A stretch of 64,000 nucleotides of DNA from Triangularia verruculosa. Its lineage: Eukaryota > Ascomycota > Sordariomycetes > Sordariales > Podosporaceae. A program made the position numbers and the translations under genes. Shown here piece by piece: positions 54,365-64,000 of this stretch; position 1 is the stretch's first letter; each line of letters begins with the position of its first letter. A model generated the notes under the pieces. The model was not told the origin of the DNA and did not search any database. It saw only the letters and a list, made by a program, of their open reading frames with translations. Location of the stretch: the NCBI GenBank assembly GCA_033296885.1, contig MU863938.1, forward strand, positions 144,300 through 208,299, in the 5' to 3' direction.

Positions 54365-55360
54365 ATGGCTGCCCCTAACGTTCCCGGAGCAAAGAGCTCA
54401 ACCCTCTCAACAGAAGACCAGTTCTACACAGACATTGTCTCCAAAAATGTCGCCCCTCTCTGGACAGTCCTCAACAGGATGGTCCCACCGAAGCCGAATC
54501 CCAGCTCTGCCGTAGCCACCTGGCCCTACGAGGACATCCGGCCAGTGCTCATGCAGTCGGGAATTATCGTCTCAGCGGAGGAGGCCGAGCGTCGCGTGCT
54601 CATGTTGGTGAACCCTACCATGGAAGCGCCCTACACGACCGACACCATCTACGCCGGTCTTCAGCTTATCCTTCCTGGAGAAACCGCCCCTGCTCACCGA
54701 CACGTGGCATTTGCCCTGAGATTCATCGTCGAGGGGTCTCGTGGCTTCACCGCGGTGGAGGGGCAGAAGTTGATGATGGAGCGCGGGGATGTCATCTTGA
54801 CTCCAAGTTGGCACTGGCATGACCACGGGAGCGAAGGTGACGGGCCTATGGTGTGGTTGGACGGGCTGGACTTGCCAGTGTACCGGTTTCTCCCGGTGAA
54901 CTTTGCCGAGAACTATGAGGAGGCGAGGTACCCCAGCGAGCTTTCTGATAACAGCAATTGGAAGTTCCCATGGGCCCCCGTGCAGGCCGCGCTTGATGAG
55001 AATAAGGAGACAGAAAGTTATGCCCGGTATGACTACAAGTCTGGGGAGCATGGGAAACACTTGTCCAAGACAATTTCGGGACAGGCGGAGAGGGTTAGTG
55101 CCGGGGCTACCACCAAGCGGGTGAGGGAGACAGTCTCGTTTGTCTACCATGTTTATGAAGGAGAGGGATTCTCGACTATTGTCACTCCAGATGGAAAGGA
55201 GGAAAAGATTCAGTGGAAGGGCAAGGACACGTTTGCGGTTCCAGCGTGGAGCGCTATTTCTCATACATGCACTCAGAAGAGTGCAAGTGCGTATTTGTTT
55301 GCTGTTAACGATAGACCAATGATTGAGTCCCTGGGACTCTACAAGAAGGAGCAGTTGTGA
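54365..55360 (+). CDS. Gentisate 1,2-dioxygenase
   Basis: 331 aa, single exon, bicupin. The first cupin has the Fe(II) ligands in APAHRHVAFALRFIVEG and the WHWHDHGSEGDGPMVWLDG block, the usual HxH...H set of gentisate and 1-hydroxy-2-naphthoate dioxygenases. The second cupin has RETVSFVYHVYEGEGFS and a VPAWSAISHTC block. Length is normal for the family (about 340-370). The enzyme opens gentisate (2,5-dihydroxybenzoate) between C1 and C2 to maleylpyruvate. With the FAH protein upstream it makes the core of the gentisate route. Gentisate is favoured over the hydroxynaphthoate relative by the neighbourhood. Cytosolic. Confidence 0.92.
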   Translation: MAAPNVPGAKSSTLSTEDQFYTDIVSKNVAPLWTVLNRMVPPKPNPSSAVATWPYEDIRPVLMQSGIIVSAEEAERRVLMLVNPTMEAPYTTDTIYAGLQLILPGETAPAHRHVAFALRFIVEGSRGFTAVEGQKLMMERGDVILTPSWHWHDHGSEGDGPMVWLDGLDLPVYRFLPVNFAENYEEARYPSELSDNSNWKFPWAPVQAALDENKETESYARYDYKSGEHGKHLSKTISGQAERVSAGATTKRVRETVSFVYHVYEGEGFSTIVTPDGKEEKIQWKGKDTFAVPAWSAISHTCTQKSASAYLFAVNDRPMIESLGLYKKEQL

Positions 55361-55388
55361 AAAGGTAGTGCGCCGGCCTAGTAGATAA

Positions 55389-56617
55389 TCAATGGGAGCC
55401 CCATTTCTGGTTTTTGATGAAGGGTGCCTTCGCCAAAGCATTAGCCTGTGTCAACCAAACTGAACGCCCCAATTCGACAAGCTCAGGACCAAACTCAGCC
55501 AACAATTGTTCAGCTGGGGGCCCACTGTCCTTCACGGCCTGGTAGGCCTCCTCATCGCTGCCAAACGTGGCAACCCGCCAAAGATCCTTCCAAGCCTGGA
55601 CTGCCTCCTCGGCTTCTTTGGAGTCACTCCGAACATCCTTGGCCACCATGTAAAACGAAGACCTTTTGGCGTGACCACTCTTCGGCTTGTGCACCTGGAC
55701 CTCGGAAAACCTCGACATTGTTTGCAGCAGGCAAGCTATCCTCCACATCTCAATCTTGTGCAGCAACACAATCAGCGTGCCACCCGGAAGAAGATGCTCC
55801 AAAGCCAGCACAAAAGAACTGGTCTGCAATCTGACCGACTCTCGTTTCTCGCGGTAGCTTGACCTCTCCTGGGTGCGGAGGACGTGACCGTCGCAGATGG
55901 CGATGTCATAATAGTGCTTTTCGTTATTGGCGAACTGGCGAGGCATAAACTTGTCTTGATCCGGGTGCGAAGCAGGAATGTCCTTGAGGTCCACGCCCAT
56001 GTCCTCTGCCAGCATGGTGATGTCGAGATAGCTGATCTTGATTGCATTGTTTCCCTCATAAGGGAGAAGGATCTTGTAGCCGCCTTGTGAGAAAGGAAGG
56101 GTGCAAGCACGCACTTGAAGGTCGTGGTCATTGCGGGCGATGGCAGCGGCGAGAAAGCCGCCTGGGGCGGCGCAAACATCCAGAATGGCACCGGGTTTTG
56201 TTGTGGTGGTGAAGCACCCACTGGTGACATTATGTAGCTCGGCGGCGATTCTCTGCATGAGACCATAATGGAACTGGGAAGTCTCTATGTCCCCAATTTT
56301 GTCGGCGTTGGAGCGTTGGGTCTTGAAGAATTTGTCACCCTCTGGATTGTCCCAGCCCTTTGTCTCAAAGTCAGTCAGGCGTCAGACGCTACCTAGGTAG
56401 GTGAGGTATGAAGACAATGGCAAAAGAATATGTGCCGCACCTGTTGACGGAGACGATCCAGTCTTCGAAATTCCGGCACTCTCTCTCGAAGATAGGCACT
56501 GATTACTCCTTTGTAGTCTTGCTCGGCTTCGCCAGCGAGCAATGACAAGGTTCGTGGCTCCACCTCATCACAGGACGTGATTGGCACAGGACCCAGTGAC
56601 TTTGCGGTGCTGTTCAT
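55389..56617 (-). CDS. FtsJ-like RNA methyltransferase family protein
   Basis: Exons 56617-56441 and 56357-55389; 381 aa, intron 83 nt. Residues about 120-300 form the class I methyltransferase fold: motif I ILDVCAAPGGFLAAAIA (SAM binding), motif II-like DITMLAEDMGVDL, an ICDGHVLR block in the position of the FtsJ motif IV (Asp) and a GGTLIVLLHKIE block with Lys, matching part of the K-D-K-E catalytic set. The family methylates RNA 2'-O positions; whether this divergent member does so is unknown. It overlaps the 3' side of the gentisate gene by only 28 bp of spacing (convergent), so it is probably not part of the cluster. No signal peptide. Confidence 0.8.
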
Positions 56618-57417
56618 CTTGGCTCGAAGAAGGTGAGAATGGAATTAGACGGTATTTAACGTTGTACGAAAGGGTTTCGAGGCTTGTAATGTTCAAAAGT
56701 TCAGATCTATCGTCAATCGACCTCGGAGGCGCCCATCTTATCATCAATCGAGAACGGGAGTTTCGTTGCGGTCGCACCAGCCATGGTTTTCTTGAAGCGG
56801 CTTGGGCAGAGTGCATCATGTCACTCTTCGCGCGTCTGACGAATGGTGTTTGTTGAGGCCCACGGCGAGGCGGGCTTGTGTGACAAGGTGGATTGGCCAG
56901 CATTTTTCCAAGCTGTATGGGTTGATGCGGATTCGATGGTTCCATGTCGTCACGAGTTTTGTGACCAACTAGATGCGGCTGTTGAACTCCCGTCGACAAC
57001 AAACAGAGAGGAAAGAGCGGGCCCCCAAAATGCTGGCCAGGTGTGACCTCAATGAACAGGACAAACGAAATGTGGATGTCAATTGAAGTGGCGTCAGATA
57101 TTGACAGTATCTAACACCTGTTGCATGATTTTAGAAGCCCCATTACATACAGTCTTCCAAGGCCAACTGACTGAACATTCTCATTACCTACCTAGGTAGT
57201 CGGTCTCTAAAAACCTTTTTGTCTCGTCCAAGAACGGTTGGCCCAAAATCAGGCTCGCTTCACCCTCGGCTCACCCTCGGCTCACCTTGAGCTCACCACC
57301 GCTCACCCTACGCTCGCCATTCTCCAAAAACGACAACTTTACGCGACGCTCTCATAGTCCAAATTTGGAGCCTCCCTCTCCTACAGGGACGAATCCTCCA
57401 CCAAAACGGGTACCAAG
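56618..57417. other. Intergenic
   Basis: Promoter of the methyltransferase gene and then repeat-poor DNA. A short GGCTCACCCTC-type imperfect microrepeat lies at 57253-57312. Confidence 0.45.
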
Positions 57418-57647
57418 GAATGGGCTCGCCAGCGTATTTGCTCTCCGTTTTAGGGGACTCTGGGTCGTGGTAGCCATTTTGACATAATAAAATCCGTCAC
57501 TCCCTACCTGCCTACTGCGCGACTTTTCTTCTTAAGAAATGGGCTCGCCAGCGTATTGCTCTCCATTTTAGGGGACTCTGGGTCTACCCATTTTAATATG
57601 AAAAAATCCGTTACTCCCTACCTACCTATTGCGCGACTTTTCTTCTT
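57418..57647 (+). repeat. Tandem ~115-bp direct repeat, two copies
   Basis: Copy 1 at about 57418-57535 and copy 2 at about 57538-57647 share GGGCTCGCCAGCGTAT, CTCTCC-TTTTAGGGGACT, CTGGGTC and AAATCCGT-ACTCCCTACCT, TGCGCGACTTTTCTTCTT. A third, decayed version of the last part is at 57672-57720. Differences include several C/T and A/G changes. Confidence 0.8.
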
Positions 57648-58062
57648 CCAGTTCTGGCTATATAAAGAGGCCATTCCATCCGTCCTACCACTTATTACAC
57701 GACTTCTCTCCTATCCCTCCGTGTCTATATCACCACTGTAAAACTTTTCTTTATACACTTTATCGTTATCGGCCTTATATTTTCGCTATATTAGCTCTTT
57801 ACTGTGCCTTTTATAATGCTGAGAAAGAAAAGCCCTTAAGAGTTCTTTCGCCGAGGAAAAGACAGGGGCTTAGAAAATTGTACGGAGGGAATAGACGGCT
57901 CTGCAGTTTACAAAAAAATCACGGGCAAAGTTATAAAAGATTACTAACGTATAGTTGATCTATAGAACCAGTGAGGTTATAACGGCTCTAGCATACACGT
58001 CACCATATATATACCACTGGATTAATCCAAACCTACAAGCTTAAATCACTTATAGCTTTTAT
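57648..58062. other. AT-rich repeat-adjacent DNA
   Basis: No gene. Leads into the foldback element. Confidence 0.4.
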
Positions 58063-58952
58063 TAAAGTACAGCACTTATTTGTGGACTTTACAGTGTATC
58101 TAGGCCTGCAACCTACAAGGCCTACAACAACCAATGGCTTGGAATCACAGTATTCACCAACGCTCTGCCGTGGCGATTACAGTAAGCTCTCGGACCTCCG
58201 ATTCAACCTGGAGATCCGTATAGCTAGTGCCCGGAGTTCCAGACACTTAGCGTACGGCAACGGAGAAGAGATTGGGGGAGGAATACGGAGCTACGGAGAA
58301 GAGATTGGGGAAGAATACGGAACTGAAGATCTATAAGAGGCTTGCCCTCAGGACTGTTTACTGTGATATTCTCTTGCCTATTAAGTCAATTCAATACACT
58401 GGTTTACCACATCTTTGATGCCTCACAAGCTTATATTACTGTGATTACCTTGTATACTGCGGGGCGCCGTCCCTGTGATTGATCTTCCTTCAGTGCCTAG
58501 CCACTGTCGTAGGCTGCAGATAAAGCCTCTTTCATTTCGAGTACACTGCGCCAATCCCCGGTCCCCAGCGCAGGCCTACATCATACAGGCCTGCGAGACA
58601 CCTATTTCAATACCAGTGTATTGAATTGACTTATTAGGCAAGAGAATATCACAGTAAACAGTCCTGAGGGCAAGCCTCTTATAGATCTTCAGTTCCGTAT
58701 TCTTCCCCAATCTCTTCTCCGTAGCTCCGTATTCCTCCCCCAATCTCTTCTCCGTTGCCGTACGCTAAGTGTCTGGAACTCCGGGCACTAGCTATACGGA
58801 TCTCCAGGTTGAATCGGAGGTCCGAGAGCTTACTGTAATCGCCACGGCAGAGCGTTGGTGAATACTGTGATTCCAAGCTATTGGTTGTTGTAAGCCTTGT
58901 AGGTTACAGGCCTAAATATACTGTAAAGTCCACAAATAAGTACTGTACTTTA
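58063..58952. mobile_element. Foldback element with two 340-bp inverted arms
   Basis: Left arm 58063-58402 and right arm 58613-58952 are near-perfect reverse complements around a 210-bp spacer (58403-58612). Both arms encode the same roughly 65-84-aa frame (ESQYSPTLCRGDYSKLSDLR and so on), seen on plus at 58082-58336 and on minus at 58876-58679. Differences between arms in the first 80 bp are all transitions (GTG/GTA, C/T at four sites), consistent with light RIP. It could be two LTRs in opposite orientation or a MITE-like foldback element. No transposase was seen. Confidence 0.85.
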
Positions 58953-59149
58953 ACATAACGGTATAGAGATTTATCAATCGGTCGCGGAATGTTAAGTTTA
59001 AGTGTATAACAAATGTATATCTCCTCTCGAGTCTCTAGAGTCGACCCGGTGGACCAGCTAACCGAGTCTTAGTTACAACGTATAGGTATAACATTCGTAA
59101 TATAGATTAGAGGTAAGCTCTCGGAAAACGATCCTTAACGCTTCCGCTT
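58953..59149. other. TA-rich degraded DNA
   Basis: High TpA content, no ORF. Probably RIP-mutated repeat sequence. Confidence 0.4.
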
Positions 59150-60049
59150 CTTACGCTCCGAGTCTTACTGTTCTTTAATATAGATTAACTCGCGGATCTA
59201 TAGCGGTACGTCCCCGTATATCCTAAGTATATTACCTCCTTTAGCGTAATCGATAAGCTTTATTAAGATACTTATATTAAGTTTATAATACTTCCGGTTA
59301 TCTAGATCCCGCTAGTAATAAGTCCCTTAGTAAGGAGAACTGGTGCACTATATAAGACTATAAACTTCTTTTTAAATAGTTGTTAGACCTGTAGCTTCTT
59401 ATTTTTTAAAGAGATCCGCCCTCTTTATAAGTTGTGTAGCTGTCACCCCTCCTCGTCTTATAATCTGCTGCGTCTTTACGGCAACCTATTATATAGCCTC
59501 TTTATAAATAAACGAGATGTCGATCCTTAGCCGCTTCCTGTTACGGAGGAGATGGCTCCAGGCTATTAACTGGTGCTTTACCACCTCCTAATTAATGTCC
59601 AGCTCGTCGAAGCGTTTAGTTAAATCTCGCTAAGAGCGGTCGGTAACGAATACAATAACGTTCGTCTCGTCTAACTCGTAATATTTATTTCGCGGCGTCT
59701 TCTTCGCCAAAAGTTGCAGCAGCTTCGGCTTCAGAGTCTAGTCCTAAAACGCGCCGGGCGCCAGCACGAGGTTCTGTTCTGTATCGTTTGTAAGTTTTAA
59801 CAGTCTTCCTTTCTTCAGTAGCATTTTCCATTCTATAGAATAATAGATATATATGGGCGGGGATTTATTATATAGCAGATTGGGGTTCCAGTTAGACAGC
59901 TGGAGTAGTGGCAGTCCCGCTCTGCGTCTTTGCGACTGATACTGCGGTGCCGGACTCGCGCTGCGGCTGTTATAGGTGAGTTCTGGGGTTCGGTAATCGA
60001 GATCATTCTCATTATACCACTGGCTTATATCGAGAGTCGGGTTAGCCAT
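59150..60049 (-). pseudogene. RIP-damaged repetitive ORF (fungal repeat-family protein)
   Basis: Read leftwards from the ATG at 60049, a 101-aa frame stops at 59744, but the same frame continues with coding-like sequence through 59150. Stops occur as TAG where Trp would be expected (for example after LDIN, after ELKK and before TLKPKLLQ-like sequence), the product of C to T change on the opposite strand. Readable blocks are KTPRNKYYELDETNVIVFVTD, WSHLLRNRKRLRIDISFIYKEA and a D-RKYYKL-ISILIKLIDYAKGG-L block. This resembles a repetitive ORF family seen in many Sordariomycete genomes, whose function I cannot name. Codon damage and TA richness indicate RIP. Confidence 0.6.
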
Positions 60050-60169
60050 GGTAGCGATTCCTTACCCGGAACGAACCGTACTGGCGCCGACGATGACTCG
60101 AAACAGATGAAGCGGCGTCAGCATCGAGACAAACGCCGTGACGATTTTAGCCGAAGATAAGCCGCCTAG

Positions 60170-60652
60170 ACCCACTTTCCACCCCGCTTCAAACTCGAGA
60201 GAACATACACGACTTCACAATAGTATCGCCAGTTCCGCTCTGGAACTGTCAGATAGAAAGGGGTTCTGGTCAACTAAGCTGAATGGAGTTCAGGGGAGCT
60301 GAACTAACGTAACCAGTTCAGCTGGACATGGTACCATTTGCCACCAACGTTGTCACCACGTATAGATATATAATGGAGGTTCTCTGGCCTTGAAGGACAA
60401 GGAGGACAAGTAATACAATCACACAGTTGCAACCCCCATCATATTCACCTTCACAGAGTGCATCGTACTTCTGACAGGATGCCTTCCGGGGTTCCTCTTG
60501 CATATGGCGGGATCGATGGGGTCGGGAGTTTCTATTGGTGGGGGAGCCAGCCACATTGGGTCGTTGGGCTTCAGCTCCGCGGCAACCGGAAAGTCCGTCG
60601 CGATCTCGTCAACCACCTTTGACACCACTGTGACAGGTACTACTAAACGACT
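60170..60652. other. Upstream region of the NB-ARC/TPR gene
   Basis: No clear gene. A frame at 60480-60625 (MPSGVPLAYGG...) could be a 5' leader, but no splicing into the NLR start is convincing. Confidence 0.4.
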
Positions 60653-63600
60653 ATGGCTGGCTGCCTTAGGAAAAGTTTTGGATTGTTCAGATGGAGAAAG
60701 GAGAGCCGGGAGAAGGAGAGGGCACATGATAGTCCGGAAACACTTGGCAGCGTTGCCTTAGCGACTTCACCAGAAGGTACTGAACAGCACTCGCACCTCC
60801 CCTGCTCAAAGGCTCTTGTTCCCGTTCCTCGCTCTGAGCACACCGCTCCATCGGCACCGCCGGCTCCTTGCCCTGAGCATGCCGCTCCATCGGCCCCGCC
60901 GGCCCCTCCCCTCGCGAGACCCACAGTGACCCCCTCGACCCTCCCCCTTCAGGCCGCATCGTCTACACTTGTAGGCACTGCATCGCACGCCTCCTTACAC
61001 AACGTTGCCGGCAAGGCTGCGCCCCCACCGCCGGCGGAGACAGATGAACAGGCGGCGAACACCAGAGAGCACTCGGCTGCAGACGGTTGGCCAGGAGACC
61101 CAGCGGATAATACACCCCGAGCACTTGAGGCGGGGCTCCACGTTATCTTTGACAGCGCTAGCGATAGCCAGCCTCCCAGCGTTGCGGAGATTGAGTACGT
61201 CCTTTGTCCTCGGCCTTCGAATCACGCTAACAGACCGTTCTACTAGTGTTGTAGCAGTCCACGGTCTCAACTTCAAGGGCAGCGTCAATCACGCGCAGGA
61301 AACGTGGATGAAAGGCGACAAGCTCTGGCTCAAAGACTTTCTCCCTGCCTCCCTCCCGAGGCCCGCTCGTGTGATGCTCTTCGCCTACAACTCGAGTCCG
61401 GCTATAGACGCATCGGCCATCAAGCTTGACGACCACGCAAAGAAGCTTTTACATTGGCTTCACCTTGAGCGAGAGGATGAACAGAGGCCGATAGTTTTCA
61501 TCTGCCACAGCCTCGGCGGCTTAGTTGTCAAACAAGTTAGTAGTTAGTTTATCTAACTTGCAAGACTTTTCTAACCAAGGACCAACAGGCACTCGTCGAA
61601 GCGAAGCTAGATGAATCGTACAAGTCAATATTCGAAGCAACATGCCTCCTCGCCTTCTTTGCCACACCGCACCAAGGCGGGAATTATGCCAGTGTTGGCC
61701 ATCTTGCGGCCAAAATAGCCAGGGCCGTCTTGAAAGCCCCTAGCAACGACCTTCTGAGCGCACTCAAGAAGAGCTCGGATGAGGCGACAAGACGATTTGA
61801 ACAAGCCCGCCACCTATCTGAGAGATGTCTTGTTATTAGCTTCTTCGAAGGGGAGTCACACGGCAAGACAGGCATTGTACGTCTATTTAAAGATGTTAGA
61901 GACTTCGGCTAAATTTTATCAGATTGTCGATAAGAGTTCAGCGACTCTGAATCTTTCAGGGTTACGTGAGAAGCAGGTATCTATGGATGCTGACCACAGC
62001 ACCATTTGCAAGTTTGACTCCAAGGACAGCTCTGCGTGCCGGCTGGTTTTAAAGACCATTGCTGCAGAAGTCAAACGCAGCTTAGAGCTAGCTCAGAAAA
62101 GTTAGTCCAAGTACTCTGTCTACAACCTATCAATTTAAATATTATTAGCCATACTGATTCTAACATGTTTATTAAAGTACCAAAATCCTCCGCCCGGCCG
62201 GTGAAGCATCAATATGCTGTGCCGCTCGAGACAGTACATACCTACACCGAGCGGGCCAAGCTGTCCGCGGAAGTCGAGCAAAAGATAAAGATACGACACG
62301 AGAAAGGAAGCGTCCCCTATGCAGTTGCCCTTTACGGATTAGGCGGGGCTGGTAAATCCCAGCTGGCGCTAGCCTACGCCGAGAAGCATAAAGATCGATA
62401 TAACCCCATCCTCTGGATCGACGCGACAGACGAGGAGGCAGTGCGATCTAGCTTCAGACGATGTGCTGCCGAGCTTAGGCTTCCGGAGGAGCGTGCCGAG
62501 AAGCAGGAGTCCGTTCTTACAGACGGCGTCGTGCAAGCAGTGCTCCGATGGCTTCGCGACAGAACAGAGGCGGACGACGAATGGCTAGTGATTGTCGACA
62601 ATGCAGACGATGTCAGCTGGGGGATCCAGAAGATTATGCCAAAGGGGAACCGGGGAAGTATCATCGTAACCAGTCGAGACAACAGAAGCGTGGGGCTCGT
62701 CCCAGGGGTTTGCGAGGCGGTGCACGTTAGCGTCATGTCACCGGTAGAAGGAGTAGCACTTCTCCTCCAGCACTTGCAGCTCGGCGCAGAGTCGGCTTCA
62801 GAGGCGATCCGATGCGACTGCGATAAGATAGCGCAACGACTTGGATATCTAGCGCTTGCTATCGACCTTGCGGGTGCCTATATCAGCAACGACTCTGCAC
62901 CCGAGCATGCCTTATCGCAGTATCTCGCAGACTACGATAGACACCGCGATGAGCTCCTACAGATGGACGGCTCCAGGGGACTGTTACCAACACAGAAGAC
63001 GGTATGGACAGTATGGGATACCACACTCGAGAAGATAAGGAGACAGCATTCGGGTCTACAGCCCGAGCTACTGCTGACGTTCCTAGCGCGGTTCAAAGGC
63101 AGTATTGTGCCGGACGAATTGTTCCGTCTGGCGTGTTTTGGAATGGTAGAGGTCGACGCTGAGCTAGACGGTAAGACTGACGAAGTTATACTGGCCGGTC
63201 TCCGGCAATTTCTGCCACTTAATAAGGGCGAATGGGATAGTTTCTGGTACCGACAGAGCCGCGATGTGCTGGTCCGCTACAGCCTGCTGCAACGAGTGGA
63301 GGGGCAGTGGCCTGGGGTGAGTATGCACAGTCTTGTGCAGTGGCGAGCAATGCAGAACGAGCCAGATCGACCGTGGCGCTGGTGGTATATGACTTTTATT
63401 CTGGCAGCGTGTTGTCAAATAACAGGGGGAAAAGAGCAGCCTGAGTTCCGCCGACATCTGATGGTCCATCTTCCGGGTATAAGCGAGAACGACATCGAAG
63501 ATGGGGATCGGGCAAGATATGAGGATTTTGTGGGATCCACGTTTGGCCGCCTGTACTACGAGGAAGGACGGTGGGACGAGGCTGAGAAGCTGTTTGTGCA

Positions 63601-64000
63601 GGTGATGGAGACTCGCATGACTAAGTTCGGGGCCGACCACCCAGATACGCTAACGAGCATGGCCAACCTGGCGTCGACACTTAGGAACCAGGGCCGGTGG
63701 AAGGAGGCCGAGAAGCTGGAGGTACAGGTAATGGAGACGAGTAAGACCAAGCTCGGGGCCGATCACCCAGATACGCTGACGAGCATGGCCAACCTGGCGT
63801 CGACACTTTGGAACCAGGGCCGGTGGGAGGAGGCTGAGAAGCTGGAGGTGCAGGTAATGGAGACTCGCAAAACCAAGCTCGGGGCCGACCACCCTTCTAC
63901 GCTGACGAGCATGGCCAACCTGGCGTCGACACTTAGGAACCAGGGCCGGTGGAAGGAGGCCGAGAAGCTGGAGGTACAGGTAATGGAGACGAGTAAGACC
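60653..64000 (+). CDS. NLR: alpha/beta-hydrolase, NB-ARC, TPR (partial at right edge)
   Basis: Exons 60653-61194, 61247-61535, 61589-61876, 61923-62100 and 62178 to the edge; over 1040 codons. Splice phases give one open frame. Residues 1-180 are Pro/Ala-rich and disordered. The SesB-like lipase/hydrolase domain follows (about 181-430): VVAVHGLNFKGS, nucleophile elbow CHSLGGLVVKQ and FATPHQGG, with a late MDADHSTIC His block. NB-ARC (about 470-780) has P-loop GLGGAGKS, Walker B DDEWLVIVDNADD and a SIIVTSRD block. TPRs of 42 aa start near residue 896. In fungi this architecture belongs to NLR-like STAND receptors in heterokaryon incompatibility or defence; binding to a trigger would release the N-terminal hydrolase effector. 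No stop before 64000, so the 3' end is outside. Confidence 0.9.
63566..64000 (+). repeat. Near-identical 126-bp TPR repeats (running off edge)
   Basis: Units start at 63566, 63692, 63818 and 63944 (last cut by the edge). Each encodes GRW-EAEKL-VQVMET--TK-GADHP-TLTSMANLASTL-NQ, a kinesin-light-chain-type TPR. Units 2-4 differ at only a handful of positions (R/K and W/R, D/S). The same high-identity repeat design is seen in the WD repeats of the HNWD gene. Confidence 0.93.

Noticed and set aside
56843..57046. Short plus ORF near the methyltransferase promoter
   Set aside because: No domain, no homology I recognise and it ends in repeat-adjacent DNA.

Overview
The window is nuclear DNA of a filamentous ascomycete, most likely a Sordariales fungus of the Podospora anserina species complex. 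Most genes carry short spliceosomal introns of about 45-110 nt. There are an AA9 cellulose-active oxygenase, a con-6-type conidiation protein, Zn2Cys6 and HET-domain genes, and RIP-like transition damage in repeats. The large HET-NACHT-WD40 gene at 45.2-49.4 kb belongs to the HNWD (het-d/het-e/het-r) family known from Podospora. The genus assignment is an inference from recalled family resemblance, not from a search.

Layout. 0-2.5 kb: edge of an unknown minus-strand gene, degenerate inverted repeats and a dead carotenoid-oxygenase fragment. 2.4-20.4 kb: ordinary euchromatic genes: secreted SET protein, PEX16, omega/theta-like GST, AA9 LPMO, a small membrane protein, an intron-containing tRNA-Glu(CTC), a CYSTM protein, a calpain-like protease, a con-6 protein and a type II membrane glycosyltransferase-like protein. 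A 3.3-kb stretch (11.0-14.3 kb) has no gene I can support. 20.9-31.1 kb: an Hsp70/actin-fold ATPase divergent from an AIG1/septin-like GTPase with a membrane tail, a coiled-coil protein, a small unknown gene and a decayed CorA-like gene.

31.6-55.4 kb reads as an aromatic-acid catabolic cluster: flavin hydroxylase, extradiol-type VOC dioxygenase, carboxylesterase, Zn2Cys6 regulator, HglS/DUF1338 dioxygenase-decarboxylase, dienelactone hydrolase, quinone oxidoreductase, fumarylpyruvate-hydrolase-like FAH protein, GFA-type protein and gentisate 1,2-dioxygenase. The last of these and the FAH protein fit the gentisate route (gentisate to maleylpyruvate, then fumarylpyruvate to fumarate and pyruvate). 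The cluster is broken twice. The regulator has an in-frame TGA in its middle domain. The quinone oxidoreductase is split by a 6.7-kb insertion that carries the intact HNWD allorecognition gene. Deleting the insertion and one copy of a 3-4 bp target duplication restores a 334-aa reading frame exactly.

55.4-64 kb: an FtsJ-type methyltransferase, then a repeat-rich, partly RIP-mutated block (tandem 115-bp repeats, a 340-bp-arm foldback element, a dead repetitive ORF), then a second NLR gene (alpha/beta-hydrolase, NB-ARC, near-identical 42-aa TPRs) that runs off the right edge. The most notable feature is the HNWD immune-type receptor apparently moved as a discrete block into a metabolic gene.
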